The translations under genes were made by a program, and so were the position numbers. A stretch of DNA of 64,000 nt, taken from Bacteroidota bacterium (GTDB lineage Bacteria > Bacteroidota > Bacteroidia > Chitinophagales > Saprospiraceae). The DNA is taken from positions 18,842 through 82,841 of the forward strand of contig JAHEAR010000015.1 of assembly GCA_024642665.1 (NCBI GenBank). The letters run 5' to 3'. Position 1 is the stretch's first letter. Every line of letters starts with the position of its first letter. Positions 54,890 through 64,000 of this stretch are shown here, piece after piece. The notes beneath the pieces are model-generated. The model ran no database searches and had not been told where the DNA came from. It worked only from the letters and a program-made list of their open reading frames with translations.

Positions 54890-56422
54890 CTACCTGATCA
54901 GATCAGTAGCAACCTTATAGGTAGGATCCTGGATGACATTCACATCAATAATACTGTCTGCATTTTTCAACAACTGCTTACAATCTGCACTTAAATGTTG
55001 CAGGTGAATTATTTTCCCGGCTTTTTGATACCGCTCCGTAATTTTGTTCAATGCTTCAATGGCTGACATGTCCACTACCCTGCTTTCGGCAAAATCAATA
55101 ATGATTTCTTCCGGATCATTTTCGATATCAAATTTTTCATTAAAAGCGGTCACAGAGCCAAAAAATAACGGGCCATATATTTCATAATGTTTGACACCGT
55201 TTTCATCCATTCGCTTTCGGGCGCGAATACGTTTTGCATTGTCCCAGGCAAAAACTAAAGCGGCAATAATTACTCCGACGATGACCGCCAGTGCCAGATT
55301 ATGAAGCACAACGGTCACCAACGTTACCATGACCATCACAAATACATCCGATTTGGGCATCCGATTAAATGTTTTCAAACTGGCCCATTCAAAAGTACCA
55401 ATTGCCACCATGATCATCAAGCCGGTTAAGGCCGCCATCGGCACTTTTTCAATCAGGGATGAACCAAACATAACGAAGATGAGCAACATGACAGCAGCAA
55501 CAATTCCTGATAACCTTGCTCTTGCCCCATTGGATACATTAATCAGACTTTGACCGATCATGGCACATCCCCCCATTCCTGAAAACAAACCTGACAACAT
55601 ATTCGCTGCACCCTGGGCAACAGCCTCTTTATTTCCCCGACCCCTTGTACCTGTTATTTCATCCACGATATTGAGGGTAAGTAAACTTTCAATCAACCCG
55701 ACTCCGGCAACAATGGCGGCATACGGAAAGATTATGACCAGCGTGTCAAAGGTCCACGGTATAGATGGAATGTGGAATGGTGGAAATCCTCCTTCAATAG
55801 ATGCAAGATCTCCCACCGTTTTAGTATCCATGCTAAATATGGTTACGATACCGAATATGATCAGAATAGCTGTCAGAGAAGCAGGTACTGCTTTTGTCAA
55901 CTTGGGCATACCCCATATCACCAGCATCGTAAGTAAGACTAATCCAAGAAACATCAACATCGGCATCCCCGTAAGCCATGCCCCTGATGCATCTTTAAAC
56001 TGTGTCAGCTGAGACATAAAAATAATGATCGCCAGTCCATTGACAAATCCAAAAATGACCGGGTGAGGCACCAGTCGAATGAGTTTACCCAATCTTAAAA
56101 ATCCTGCTGTCACCTGAATCATTCCGGCCAGTATCACGGTGGCAAAAATATATTCCACTCCATGAGACTTTGCCAACACTACAATGACTACCGCCACTGC
56201 ACCGGTTGCACCAGAAATCATCCCGGGTCGTCCACCAAGCACAGCAGTCACGAGTCCCATCACAAATGCAGCATATAATCCAGTCAATGGCGACAAACCA
56301 GCGATCAAAGCAAATGCAACCGCTTCAGGAACGAGTGCCAGCGCAACAGTAAGTCCTGATAAAACTTCTGTCTTATAATCCACTTTTTGATTAATGTCAA
56401 AAAGGTTTAAATACTTTTTCAT
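54890..56422 (-). CDS. SulP family anion transporter with STAS domain
   Basis: A 510-aa inner-membrane transporter: 12-14 hydrophobic segments (residues about 15-390) with family signatures EAVAFALIAGLSPLTGLYAAF and GGMGCAMIGQSLINVSNGARARLSGI, then a C-terminal cytoplasmic STAS domain (about 405-510; IIIDFAESRVVDMSAIEALNKI). SulP proteins carry sulfate, bicarbonate or other anions, often with sodium or protons. Substrate not readable; no carbonic anhydrase or sulfate-assimilation gene is adjacent. ATG start. The 269-bp gap upstream has a CTACTTTT/AAAAGTAG inverted repeat (56546-56577). Confidence 0.94.
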   Translation of the reverse strand: MKKYLNLFDINQKVDYKTEVLSGLTVALALVPEAVAFALIAGLSPLTGLYAAFVMGLVTAVLGGRPGMISGATGAVAVVIVVLAKSHGVEYIFATVILAGMIQVTAGFLRLGKLIRLVPHPVIFGFVNGLAIIIFMSQLTQFKDASGAWLTGMPMLMFLGLVLLTMLVIWGMPKLTKAVPASLTAILIIFGIVTIFSMDTKTVGDLASIEGGFPPFHIPSIPWTFDTLVIIFPYAAIVAGVGLIESLLTLNIVDEITGTRGRGNKEAVAQGAANMLSGLFSGMGGCAMIGQSLINVSNGARARLSGIVAAVMLLIFVMFGSSLIEKVPMAALTGLMIMVAIGTFEWASLKTFNRMPKSDVFVMVMVTLVTVVLHNLALAVIVGVIIAALVFAWDNAKRIRARKRMDENGVKHYEIYGPLFFGSVTAFNEKFDIENDPEEIIIDFAESRVVDMSAIEALNKITERYQKAGKIIHLQHLSADCKQLLKNADSIIDVNVIQDPTYKVATDLIR

Positions 56423-56691
56423 CGTACGTTGTCTATACTATTAATCCTTTCGCACAATTGCATACGGACGCCATTCCGGCGAAACTTACATTTGAATATG
56501 CTTAAAGGAAGAGAACATGTTCCACCAAAAATGGCTTAGTGTTGGCTACTTTTTTTTAATAAAGAGCGCAAAAGTAGGCATTTAAAAAGACTAAATACCA
56601 TTGCACGGTATTATGGTGAATTGTATAGGAATGATCGGCATTAGGAAATGGCAGCCTTTGATTCAAATTTATAATAAACAGATGCAAAAAT

Positions 56692-57372
56692 CTACTTATC
56701 CTTCTTTTTGAAATCACCTCGTTTCCAGGCTTGAATAAATTCTTTCCAGGCAAAGGCATTAAAAATATTCTGCGGTCTGATTTGTCCTTCGTAGTAATAA
56801 CTTTGGGATTGCTGCTTCAGGTATAAGGACGTATGTTCAACGCCATCTGAAGGAAGATATTCTCTTAGCGCAGCCATACTTTTTTCAGACAAATTTTCTC
56901 GCGCCAGATCTTCCAGATCATCATGCACATCCATGGCTAAAAATTCCTGTGTAAAAAAAGTGGGATCAGGCCAGGGGTATATCACCGCCTCAGGAAGAAG
57001 GAACGTATCTTTTGACATCACCTGAAAGATGGTGTATCGATCCTGGTCCAAGGTAGTCGGCACGGTATAAAAAGCATCTTTATATCCGAGTACAGAAAAT
57101 ACCAACGTTTCATTTGGTCGAACGACAATAGAAAAGAAACCTGAAAAATCAGTGTATGATCCTCGGTTGGTCCCCTTGACAGCCACCACAGCATAGGGCA
57201 AAAACATAATTTTACCGTTATCCTCCGTGACTACCTTCCCTGATATCTGGATCACCCGGTCATTCTCATTTTTTTTAGCCTGCCCATATAATAGACCCGT
57301 GCAGTGAAACAAAACAATTCCTAACAACAGAAATTGTCTTACACTGCGAAACTGAGGTTGTATGTGCTCCAT
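56692..57372 (-). CDS. Carboxypeptidase-regulatory-like domain protein
   Basis: A 226-aa exported protein (signal peptide ending LLYGQ). Residues about 40-115 form a carboxypeptidase D regulatory-like / TonB-plug-associated beta sandwich (ISGKVVTEDNGKIMFLPYAVVAVKGTNRGSYTDFSGFFSIVV) of the kind found at the N-terminus of SusC-like receptors, but here no barrel follows. The C-terminal half is charged and helical. Function unknown; seen widely as a stand-alone protein in Bacteroidota. ATG start. Confidence 0.85.
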   Translation of the reverse strand: MEHIQPQFRSVRQFLLLGIVLFHCTGLLYGQAKKNENDRVIQISGKVVTEDNGKIMFLPYAVVAVKGTNRGSYTDFSGFFSIVVRPNETLVFSVLGYKDAFYTVPTTLDQDRYTIFQVMSKDTFLLPEAVIYPWPDPTFFTQEFLAMDVHDDLEDLARENLSEKSMAALREYLPSDGVEHTSLYLKQQSQSYYYEGQIRPQNIFNAFAWKEFIQAWKRGDFKKKDK

Positions 57373-57467
57373 TTGGTAAAGGTAGGGATTGATTCGGTTT
57401 TTAACGATTCAACAAGTTGTCTGGTACATCGACATTTTTAATTTAACATGTTTTTAACCTCTATTCG

Positions 57468-59882
57468 TTAAAATGACCAGATACCCAATGCCTGCTGAAG
57501 TACTTCTTCCATTTTATCAACAAACATAAATTCTACCCCTTTGAGGTACTCCGGTTTGATCTGATCCACATGTCGCTTATTCGCTTTGGATAAAATAATC
57601 TGTGTAATACCGGCCCTTTTGGCTGCTAATACTTTCTCCTTTATACCTCCGACCGGCAAGACTTTACCGCGCAGCGTAATCTCTCCACTCATAGCCAGAT
57701 GGGCTTTGACCGGCTTATGATTGAAAGCAGAAGCTATGGAAGTCAACATCGTCACCCCTGCAGATGGTCCATCCTTTGGGATAGCGCCTTCCGGTACGTG
57801 AATGTGAATATCTGTAGACTCAAAAGTAGCTGCATCAATACCCAGTGACTCCGCATGTGCTTTAATAAAACTCAAGGCCGTTGTAGCAGATTCCTTCATG
57901 ACATCGCCAAGATTTCCGGTCAGCGTCAATTTACCTTTACCGGGACTCAAACTGGACTCAATAAAAAGAATATCACCTCCGACTCGCGTCCAGGCCAAAC
58001 CAACTGCTACACCACTTGTATGCTGCTCTGTATATAATGTCTGATCGTGTCTCTCGGGACCAAGAATATCAGGAAGTTGTGATTTCAAAATCGTCTTTGC
58101 ATACTTTTCTTCCATGGCGACGCTTTTGGCAACAGACCTCATCACGGAGGCTATTCTACGCTCTAAACTTCTTACACCTGATTCTCTGGTATAACTTTCA
58201 GCCATCTCGCGCAGCACATCATCCTTAAGCTTAACATCCGTTGGTTTCAAACCATGTTCCTTGCGCTGGCGAGGTACCAGATGTTTTTTGGCAATTTCAA
58301 TTTTTTCCTCTGTAGAGTATCCACTGATATTGATAATTTCCATTCGATCCAAAAGCGCCGGCTGAATGGTATTTAATGAATTAGCTGTAGCAATAAACAT
58401 GACCTTTGAAAGGTCATATTCAAGCTCAAGGTAATTATCATAAAAAGTGGAATTTTGCTCAGGATCCAGTACTTCCAACAATGCAGAAGAGGGATCACCT
58501 CTAAAATCCTTACCCACTTTATCAATTTCATCCAGAATAAAAACCGGATTCGAAGCACCTGCCTTTTTTACAGACTGAATGATTCGTCCGGGCATAGCCC
58601 CAATATATGTTTTTCGATGCCCTCTTATCTCTGATTCATCATGCAAGCCACCAAGGGACATTCTGATAAACTTGCGTTTTAATGCGCGTGCAATCGACTT
58701 ACCTAAGGACGTCTTACCAACTCCCGGAGGGCCTACCAGACATATGATAGGTGCCTTCATATCGCCTTTCAATTTCAAAACAGCTAGATGTTCCAGAATT
58801 CGCTCCTTTACTTCCTCCAACCCATGATGATCTTCATCCAGAACTTTCTGGACATTTTTCAAATCAAAATTATCCTTTGTATAATGTTCCCAGGGAAGAT
58901 CGAGCATCAACTCAAGATAATTTAATTGAAGGCTGTATTCAGAAACCTGTGGATTAATTCTTCTGACTTTTGTGATCTCGCGATCAAAAGCATCCTGCAC
59001 AGTTTTACTCCATTTCTTTTTCTTACCACGCTCAACGAGATTTCTGATATCCGACTCCTGAGGATTCTGACCGAGCTCTTCCTGGATTGTTTTTAACTGC
59101 TGGCTTAAAAAATAATCTCGTTGTTGCTTTTCGATATCCACACGTACTTTCGAATCAATCTGGTTTTTAAGTTCCAGCATTTGCATCTCATTGTGCATTA
59201 GCTTGAATACTTCATGTGCCAGCGATTCTAAATCTTCGATCTCTAACAATTCCTGTTTTCTAACGATGTCAATATTCAGATTGGAGGAGATAAAACCGAG
59301 CAGATGAATATCGCTTTTGATATTGCGAATCATAACCACTGCCTCTGAAGGGATATTCGGAGACAGCTTGATAATCTTCTCTGATAAATCACGAATCGAT
59401 GCAAGGATCGCATCAAATTCGAGTTTGCCTTTTGGCTGGATATAATTTCTTGGCTCGACTCTGGCCACCATGTGTGGTTCTACAGAATCCATGGCCAGCA
59501 TATTAAATCTTGATCTACCTTGCAGGATGGCGGTGATCGATCCGTCCGGCATTTTAAGCACCTTTAAAATTCTCGCCAGCGTACCCACCGTGTATAAATC
59601 TTCTACTTCAGGGTCTTCCGTCTCGACATCCTTCTGGGCCAGCACAGCGATCTGCTTATTGGTATCATGGGCCTTGCGAACGGCCTTCATAGACTTCTCT
59701 CTTCCTACCGTAATCGGAATGACGATACCTGGGTATAAAACTGTATTCTTAAGCGCCAGAACAGGTATGAGTTCCGGCATATCTTCTCCACCATGCGGCT
59801 CATCATCCTCATCTACCGAAATAATCGGCATAAACTCAGTTTCCTCCACCGCACTACTATCCATTATAAGATCTTCAAACAT
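57468..59882 (-). CDS. lon: ATP-dependent protease Lon
   Basis: An 804-aa LonA protease, normal length. N-terminal substrate-binding LAN domain (about residues 35-240), AAA+ module with Walker A GPPGVGKTS (about 382-390) and Walker B PVFILDEIDKV, then the C-terminal protease domain with catalytic Ser707 (PKDGPSAGVTM) and Lys750 (GGIKEK). It degrades misfolded and regulatory proteins in the cytoplasm. Starts possible at GTG 59900, ATG 59882 and ATG 59864; 59882 chosen. The acidic N-terminal tail (VDEDDEPHGGED) precedes the conserved core. Single-gene unit. Confidence 0.97.
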   Translation of the reverse strand: MFEDLIMDSSAVEETEFMPIISVDEDDEPHGGEDMPELIPVLALKNTVLYPGIVIPITVGREKSMKAVRKAHDTNKQIAVLAQKDVETEDPEVEDLYTVGTLARILKVLKMPDGSITAILQGRSRFNMLAMDSVEPHMVARVEPRNYIQPKGKLEFDAILASIRDLSEKIIKLSPNIPSEAVVMIRNIKSDIHLLGFISSNLNIDIVRKQELLEIEDLESLAHEVFKLMHNEMQMLELKNQIDSKVRVDIEKQQRDYFLSQQLKTIQEELGQNPQESDIRNLVERGKKKKWSKTVQDAFDREITKVRRINPQVSEYSLQLNYLELMLDLPWEHYTKDNFDLKNVQKVLDEDHHGLEEVKERILEHLAVLKLKGDMKAPIICLVGPPGVGKTSLGKSIARALKRKFIRMSLGGLHDESEIRGHRKTYIGAMPGRIIQSVKKAGASNPVFILDEIDKVGKDFRGDPSSALLEVLDPEQNSTFYDNYLELEYDLSKVMFIATANSLNTIQPALLDRMEIINISGYSTEEKIEIAKKHLVPRQRKEHGLKPTDVKLKDDVLREMAESYTRESGVRSLERRIASVMRSVAKSVAMEEKYAKTILKSQLPDILGPERHDQTLYTEQHTSGVAVGLAWTRVGGDILFIESSLSPGKGKLTLTGNLGDVMKESATTALSFIKAHAESLGIDAATFESTDIHIHVPEGAIPKDGPSAGVTMLTSIASAFNHKPVKAHLAMSGEITLRGKVLPVGGIKEKVLAAKRAGITQIILSKANKRHVDQIKPEYLKGVEFMFVDKMEEVLQQALGIWSF

Positions 59883-60020
59883 AAAATTCAATAAGTTCAC
59901 AAAAATGTAGCTTTTCTAACGATTTGAGAGGGTCAATTACCATTCCACAGCCGGAATTCTGCCAATAGAGCTAAAAACGGACAATTTTGTATGACATTTC
60001 GGCAGGATATGAGCGATGGG

Positions 60021-60174
60021 GTGAGGAGTGAGGAGTGATTTAAAGAAAATAGTCTTTTGTAAAACGAAACTCTTCAAATACCTAAATAACCATGAAAACT
60101 TTTAACCAAAAGACCTGAGAGTTTAAAACCTGGGGGTTTAAGACTTGAGATATTTAGACCTGGGACCTGAGAGG
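60021..60174. repeat. Mixed short repeats between lon and the topoisomerase gene
   Basis: The 445-bp gap contains a short GTGAGGA array (60021-60038) and inverted copies of the AGGTCTA class (AGACCTGAGA, GACCTGGGACCTGAGAG; 60111-60174). At 60200-60235 there is a TTAAC-rich stretch. No gene is recognised. Confidence 0.65.
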
Positions 60175-60345
60175 CTAAGCGCGACCTGACTTCTCTCAGT
60201 TAATAAGCTATTAACCAATTTAACTATCAACCCCCTAAACTCTCCATGGCTCGAGGAAACCCATTCGAATGAGAATCTAAACAACAAGTGCCCCCGGCGC
60301 GCACTGCTCCACTTTCTCAACTCATGCATCATGCACAATCATACA

Positions 60346-62235
60346 CTAAACCGTCTCTTCCAACTTCTCATCGATGACTGCCGGGGCTCCATCGCTTTCA
60401 TCGAGATCATAGCGAAGGTTTTCGATGATAAACTCCTGTCGGCTGGGTGTATTTTTTCCCATATAGTATTCAAGGATATCATCGATGCTGGTATTGTCCT
60501 GAATGAGGACCGGTTCGAGGTGGATATTCTCGCCGATAAAAGCACCAAACTCATCCGGAGAAATTTCTCCTAATCCTTTAAAGCGAGTGATTTCCGGTTT
60601 GCCTCGCAGCTTCTTAATGGCCGCTTGTTTTTCCTGTTCGTTGTAACAATAATGAGTAGCTTGTTTGTCGCGAACTCGGAACAAGGGAGTTTCTAAAATA
60701 AAGAGGTGTCCCTCTCTCACCAGATCAGGAAAAAACTGAAGAAAGAAGGTCAGTAATAACAAACGAATATGCATGCCATCAACATCCGCGTCAGTTGAAA
60801 TCACTACACGGTTATAGCGCAAGTCATCGAGTCCGTCTTCAATATTTAAAGCATGTTGCAGGAGGTTAAATTCTTCATTCTGATATACTACCTTTTTTGT
60901 CATACTATAACAATTCAAGGGTTTACCGCGCAAAGAAAATACCGCTTGTGTTTGCACGTCGCGTGCTTTCGTCAGGGACCCGGACGCTGAATCTCCTTCC
61001 GTAATAAAAATAGTGGTGTTATTTTTTATCTCCTCCTCTACGCGATTGCTGTCATTATAGTGCACGCGACAATCACGCAGTTTTTTATTGTGGAGATTGG
61101 CAGATTTCGCGCGTTGGTTGGCCAATTTTTTTATCCCTGCAATATCCTTACGCTCGCGCTCAGACTGCTGAATGCGTTTAAGCATTTCTTTAGCGACATC
61201 TGGATTTTTATGGAGAAAATTATCCAGTTGATTAGTGACAAAGTCATTAATAAATGAACGTACTGTCGGGCCATCCGGTGCTATATTATTGGATCCAAGT
61301 TTCGTCTTGGTTTGCGATTCAAAAACAGGCTCTTCGATGCGAATACTGATAGCGCCAATGATGGATCCCCGCACATCTTTTGGATCAAAATTTTTCCCAA
61401 AATGATCGCGCACTGTTTTCACAATTGCTTCTTTAAAGGCATTCAAATGTGTACCGCCCTGGGTAGTATGCTGACCGTTGACGAAAGAGTAATACTGTTC
61501 GCCATAATGCTGCCCATGGGTCAGGGCCATTTCAATATCCTCTCCTTTTAAATGAATGATGGGATAGCGGACAGCTTCATTACCCGTCTTTCTGTTGAGC
61601 AGGTCTAGTAATCCATCTTTGGACAAAAAGGTCTTGCCGTTAAATTTTATTTTCAGGCCTGCATTCAACCAGGCATAATTCCATAATTGTTGTTCGACAA
61701 ACTCATCCCGATAAGTATAATCTTTGAAAACCGATTCGTCGGGCGTGAAGGTAAAAAGTGTGCCGTGCTCTTCCGTGGACTTGACAATCTTTGATTCGGA
61801 AGCTATTGTACCCTGCTGAAAAGTGGCTTCTTTGGATTTGCCATCCCGAATGGCTTTCACTAAAAAATATTCCGACAGTGCATTGACGGCTTTGGTTCCT
61901 ACCCCATTCAGTCCCACAGATTTTTTGAAAGCTTTAGAATCGTATTTTCCACCGGTATTAATTTTGGAAACACACTCCACAACTTTTCCGAGTGGAATAC
62001 CTCGTCCATAATCCCGGACGGTCACCGTTTTGTCTTTTATCTCAACTTCTATTTGTCTGCCAAAGCCCATGACATACTCATCAATAGAATTGTCAATGAC
62101 TTCCTTCAGGAGGACATAGATTCCATCATCCGGAGAAGAGCCATCGCCAAGCTTTCCAATGTACATTCCCGGACGCATCCGGATATGTTCCTTCCAATCC
62201 AGGGTTAGAATATTCGCTTCGGTATATTGCGTCAT
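60346..62235 (-). CDS. parE: DNA topoisomerase IV subunit B / type IIA topoisomerase ATPase subunit
   Basis: A 629-aa type IIA topoisomerase B subunit that supplies ATPase and TOPRIM functions for decatenation or supercoiling. GHKL ATPase motifs: [19 protein letters not shown] and [20 protein letters not shown] motifs [14 protein letters not shown] and [10 protein letters not shown]. The lack of a large insert and the [16 protein letters not shown] start favour ParE-type over GyrB, though the assignment between them is inference. The partner A subunit is not in the window. The in-frame TTG at 62256 overlaps a TATCTTTG -7 element, so ATG 62235 is used. Confidence 0.93.
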   Translation of the reverse strand: MTQYTEANILTLDWKEHIRMRPGMYIGKLGDGSSPDDGIYVLLKEVIDNSIDEYVMGFGRQIEVEIKDKTVTVRDYGRGIPLGKVVECVSKINTGGKYDSKAFKKSVGLNGVGTKAVNALSEYFLVKAIRDGKSKEATFQQGTIASESKIVKSTEEHGTLFTFTPDESVFKDYTYRDEFVEQQLWNYAWLNAGLKIKFNGKTFLSKDGLLDLLNRKTGNEAVRYPIIHLKGEDIEMALTHGQHYGEQYYSFVNGQHTTQGGTHLNAFKEAIVKTVRDHFGKNFDPKDVRGSIIGAISIRIEEPVFESQTKTKLGSNNIAPDGPTVRSFINDFVTNQLDNFLHKNPDVAKEMLKRIQQSERERKDIAGIKKLANQRAKSANLHNKKLRDCRVHYNDSNRVEEEIKNNTTIFITEGDSASGSLTKARDVQTQAVFSLRGKPLNCYSMTKKVVYQNEEFNLLQHALNIEDGLDDLRYNRVVISTDADVDGMHIRLLLLTFFLQFFPDLVREGHLFILETPLFRVRDKQATHYCYNEQEKQAAIKKLRGKPEITRFKGLGEISPDEFGAFIGENIHLEPVLIQDNTSIDDILEYYMGKNTPSRQEFIIENLRYDLDESDGAPAVIDEKLEETV

Positions 62236-62253
62236 GTGTCCTTTTCTTGTGGA

Positions 62254-62261
62254 CAAAGATA
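62254..62261 (-). promoter_or_regulatory. Bacteroidota -7 element (TATCTTTG) before parE
   Basis: On the minus strand TATCTTTG matches TAnnTTTG and lies 19 nt before the ATG at 62235. It overlaps the alternative TTG start, which argues against that start. A -33 TTTG is not clear. Confidence 0.5.
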
Positions 62262-62491
62262 TGAGAGAAAAATTAAATGTGAACCGTAGATGAATTTTAG
62301 GTTAAATCCATGAAAAAAATAAAGCAATAACTAGGCCTTTGCTCATCATCAATTCTCAGATTTATCTAATCTGACAATCAAGGGATTAGGCAAATAATTT
62401 ACGACTCATCAAATTGACAACGAAGTAGATCGCGTATAAGTATAAGACTGAATTTCAACTAATGAAATATCCTGCTAGAAGTAATCTGTTG

Positions 62492-62714
62492 AATCAAGGA
62501 GATTCTGTCGCACAAAACTGTTCGAACAAACCGATCGTCTTGTATTTCCGTTCGAAAGCGGAAATGCAAGGAAGTGTGAAAAACTAACGCAAAGAAAGCT
62601 AGAAAGCTAAGAGCAAGATTAAATATGAAAGTGAGTTTTTAGGACGACCGTCCGCCTCAGGCGGATTGGTTACTTTTTTGGCGATGAAAAAAGTAACAAG
62701 TCATCCAATTAAAG
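62492..62714 (+). repeat. Structured intergenic element, copy B
   Basis: About 223 bp homologous in layout to copy A at 19471-19685. Hairpin 1 stem CTTGTATTTCCG/CGGAAATGCAAG (62539-62550 with 62559-62570; one G-U pair); hairpin 2 stem GTTACTTTTTT/AAAAAAGTAAC (62669-62679 with 62687-62697). An extra palindrome TCCGCC-TCA-GGCGGA (62651-62665) is inserted between the shared GGACGAC block and hairpin 2. It lies between the end of a minus-strand gene and the start of parE (minus), in the same orientation as copy A has to its neighbours. Confidence 0.75.
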
Positions 62715-62742
62715 ATAATTTAACGAGAACAAAAAATCATTC

Positions 62743-63237
62743 TTAGTTCCCTTTGGCTGTTACCGGGGAGGTTCTATGGAAGAACGTTGGAAAGGAAGCA
62801 CTGGCACTATGTTGAAAGCCTTTTTCAGACATTTCAGGATACTGATAATGCTTCACAAAACTCTTAAAAAAAGCAACTAAATGATCTGCTTCGATATTAC
62901 GGCTGTTCGGCTTGGGATAAAAAGCCAGGTTTGAAATTGAGCCATCCGCATTGAAGTATACATTCAACCAAATCTTAGCGCCTTTAATATCAAATGATAT
63001 ATCAGAGGCATAATCTTCGATATCCATTAAAAACTCACTCCACCCTTTATAGGCCTTTTCAATATTGTCATTATATACGGACAATAAGGCTTCAGGATGT
63101 TGCTGCGAAAGTTGCGCGTAGGAATCTTCATATTGCCCAATAAGGAATACCTCAGGAATACCTGTGGGTTGACCGGCCGTTTGGGCTTGAGCGCGATCAA
63201 CAAAAAGGATGAGTGTTATTAGTATTAGATACTTCAA
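62743..63237 (-). CDS. Secreted TonB-C-like small protein
   Basis: A 164-aa exported protein (signal peptide ending DRAQAQ). The C-terminal half (GAKIWLNVYFNADGSISNLAFYPKPNSRNIEADHLVAFFKSF) resembles the TonB C-terminal-like fold found in many small Bacteroidota envelope proteins; this assignment is tentative. The only start that includes the signal peptide is TTG at 63237. Function unknown. Its stop is about 30 bp from the structured element, on the minus strand. Confidence 0.7.
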   Translation of the reverse strand: MKYLILITLILFVDRAQAQTAGQPTGIPEVFLIGQYEDSYAQLSQQHPEALLSVYNDNIEKAYKGWSEFLMDIEDYASDISFDIKGAKIWLNVYFNADGSISNLAFYPKPNSRNIEADHLVAFFKSFVKHYQYPEMSEKGFQHSASASFPTFFHRTSPVTAKGN

Positions 63238-63417
63238 GGTTTGCGTCTCTTAAACCTAATGATCTTGTTATGCACTACAATATAGAAAAGAAATCCTGAT
63301 TATAGAAAGATAAAGGGATTCTCTCACTACTTTTATCCATTCTTGAAACGGTTTCCTTCCCCGGAATGTTTTGAGTGCGGAAGGGGTTTTGGCATATCCA
63401 TTTACATATTATAAAAA

Positions 63418-63939
63418 ATGATAATAGATATATTCTTAGTTTTCTTTATCATAACCGGTTTCTGGCTTGGCTTTACGAAAGGTGCCGCGGGTACACTTCT
63501 TCAGGTAACCACCTATTTAATTGCCTTGGTTTTAACATTAATTATTTCGCCCTGGCTGGCTAAATTCATCTCCCAAACGCTGCCAATTGGCAAGTTGTTT
63601 GCCCTCATTTTTGGAACGATTGGTGTCTTCATCCTGCTAAGCTTCATTCTATATTCCCTGACGAAGCGATTGGATAACCGCTTCCAAAAAAACAACCGGA
63701 CTACACCGGGAAGAATTCTTGGAGGCATCGTCATGTTGCTTTTTTGTATCCTGCTTTTCGGTCTTTTACTTGGTGTAATCAACCAATTTAATGCGATCAA
63801 AACAGAAACAAAAGAATCTAGTTATACTTACGTTTATCTTCAACCAATACCAGCACATGCAAAAACTTTTGTGGAAACATTCAAACCGGTGTTCCGAAAC
63901 TATTGGGAAATGATGGAAGAAACTATAGAGGAGAAGTGA
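63418..63939 (+). CDS. cvpA: CvpA family membrane protein
   Basis: A 173-aa inner-membrane protein with four hydrophobic segments (about residues 1-18, 26-46, 58-82 and 101-122) in the CvpA pattern (IIDIFLVFFIITGFWLGFTKGAAGTLLQ). CvpA relatives affect biofilm formation and envelope stress in Proteobacteria; the role here is unknown. ATG start. After the TGA stop comes a short GTGAGGA-like stretch and then AATTGCGAATTAC and GGCGGAAAGG (63983-63992) repeats to the window end. Confidence 0.88.
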   Translation: MIIDIFLVFFIITGFWLGFTKGAAGTLLQVTTYLIALVLTLIISPWLAKFISQTLPIGKLFALIFGTIGVFILLSFILYSLTKRLDNRFQKNNRTTPGRILGGIVMLLFCILLFGLLLGVINQFNAIKTETKESSYTYVYLQPIPAHAKTFVETFKPVFRNYWEMMEETIEEK

Positions 63940-64000
63940 AGAGTGAGGAATTGAAAATTGCGAATTACAAATGTATGAAATAGGCGGAAAGGCTAACCAA

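Noticed and set aside
60346-62256. TTG start at 62256 for parE
   Set aside because: The TTG is part of a TATCTTTG -7 element; the ATG at 62235 fits the leader length and the family N-terminus.

Overview
The window reads as a chromosomal segment of a Bacteroidota bacterium, most likely of the Saprospiria/Saprospiraceae group. The evidence is a PorP/SprF-OmpA pair of the type IX secretion system (T9SS), several very large secreted proteins that end in T9SS type A or type B sorting domains, HYR-like repeat adhesins with dockerin- and cohesin-like parts, and promoter-like TAnnTTTG (-7) elements in place of E. coli-type promoters. The phylum call is firm; the family call is inference. No rRNA, tRNA, CRISPR, prophage or transposase gene was found.

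Layout. 1-4.2 kb: quinone-oxidoreductase-like enzyme, haloperoxidase-like lipoprotein, fumarase. 4.2-10.6 kb (minus strand): a three-gene unit of unknown function, apolipoprotein N-acyltransferase (lnt), methionyl-tRNA synthetase (metG), 3-methyladenine glycosylase (tag). 10.9-12.2 kb: secreted lectin-like protein. 12.4-16.1 kb: homogentisate pathway of tyrosine breakdown (hmgA, fahA, hpd). 16.4-19.3 kb: LAS-type metallopeptidase, MFS transporter, PnuC. 19.8-24.4 kb: OmpA/DUF1573 protein with PorP/SprF, then a DUF2279 protein. 24.9-27.9 kb: alanine/sodium symporter and metF. 28-43.6 kb: two giant surface proteins (about 2,820 and 1,646 aa) flanking a TfoX-N protein, a DUF2461 protein and a phosphatase-like lipoprotein. 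43.8-52.5 kb: VOC protein, GH18 chitinase, subtilisin-like protease and M36 metalloprotease, the two proteases carrying T9SS sorting domains. 53-64 kb: prohibitin-like protein, K+ channel, SulP transporter, Lon, a type IIA topoisomerase B subunit (parE-like), and CvpA.

How it works together. Much of the window serves a surface-active lifestyle that degrades polymers: secreted proteases and chitinase, giant adhesins, a T9SS outer-membrane pair, and lnt for lipoprotein maturation. Tyrosine released from protein can enter hmgA/fahA/hpd and leave as fumarate and acetoacetate; fumC lies nearby but is not in the same operon.

The most unusual content is between the genes. (1) Two diverged copies of a roughly 220-bp element, at 19471-19685 and 62492-62714, keep two hairpins at matching places although the stem sequences differ, which suggests selection on structure. 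(2) Heptanucleotide tandem arrays (GTGAGTG-like, TTTAGCG) begin at or within a few bases of gene stop codons, G-rich strand in the sense direction; every unit carries a stop triplet and the period of 7 spreads stops over all three frames. One such array encodes the last two residues and the stop of hmgA. (3) Further short repeat classes (AGGTCTA, GGCGGAAA, TCTGCGG) occupy other gaps. These are the best candidates for something undescribed.
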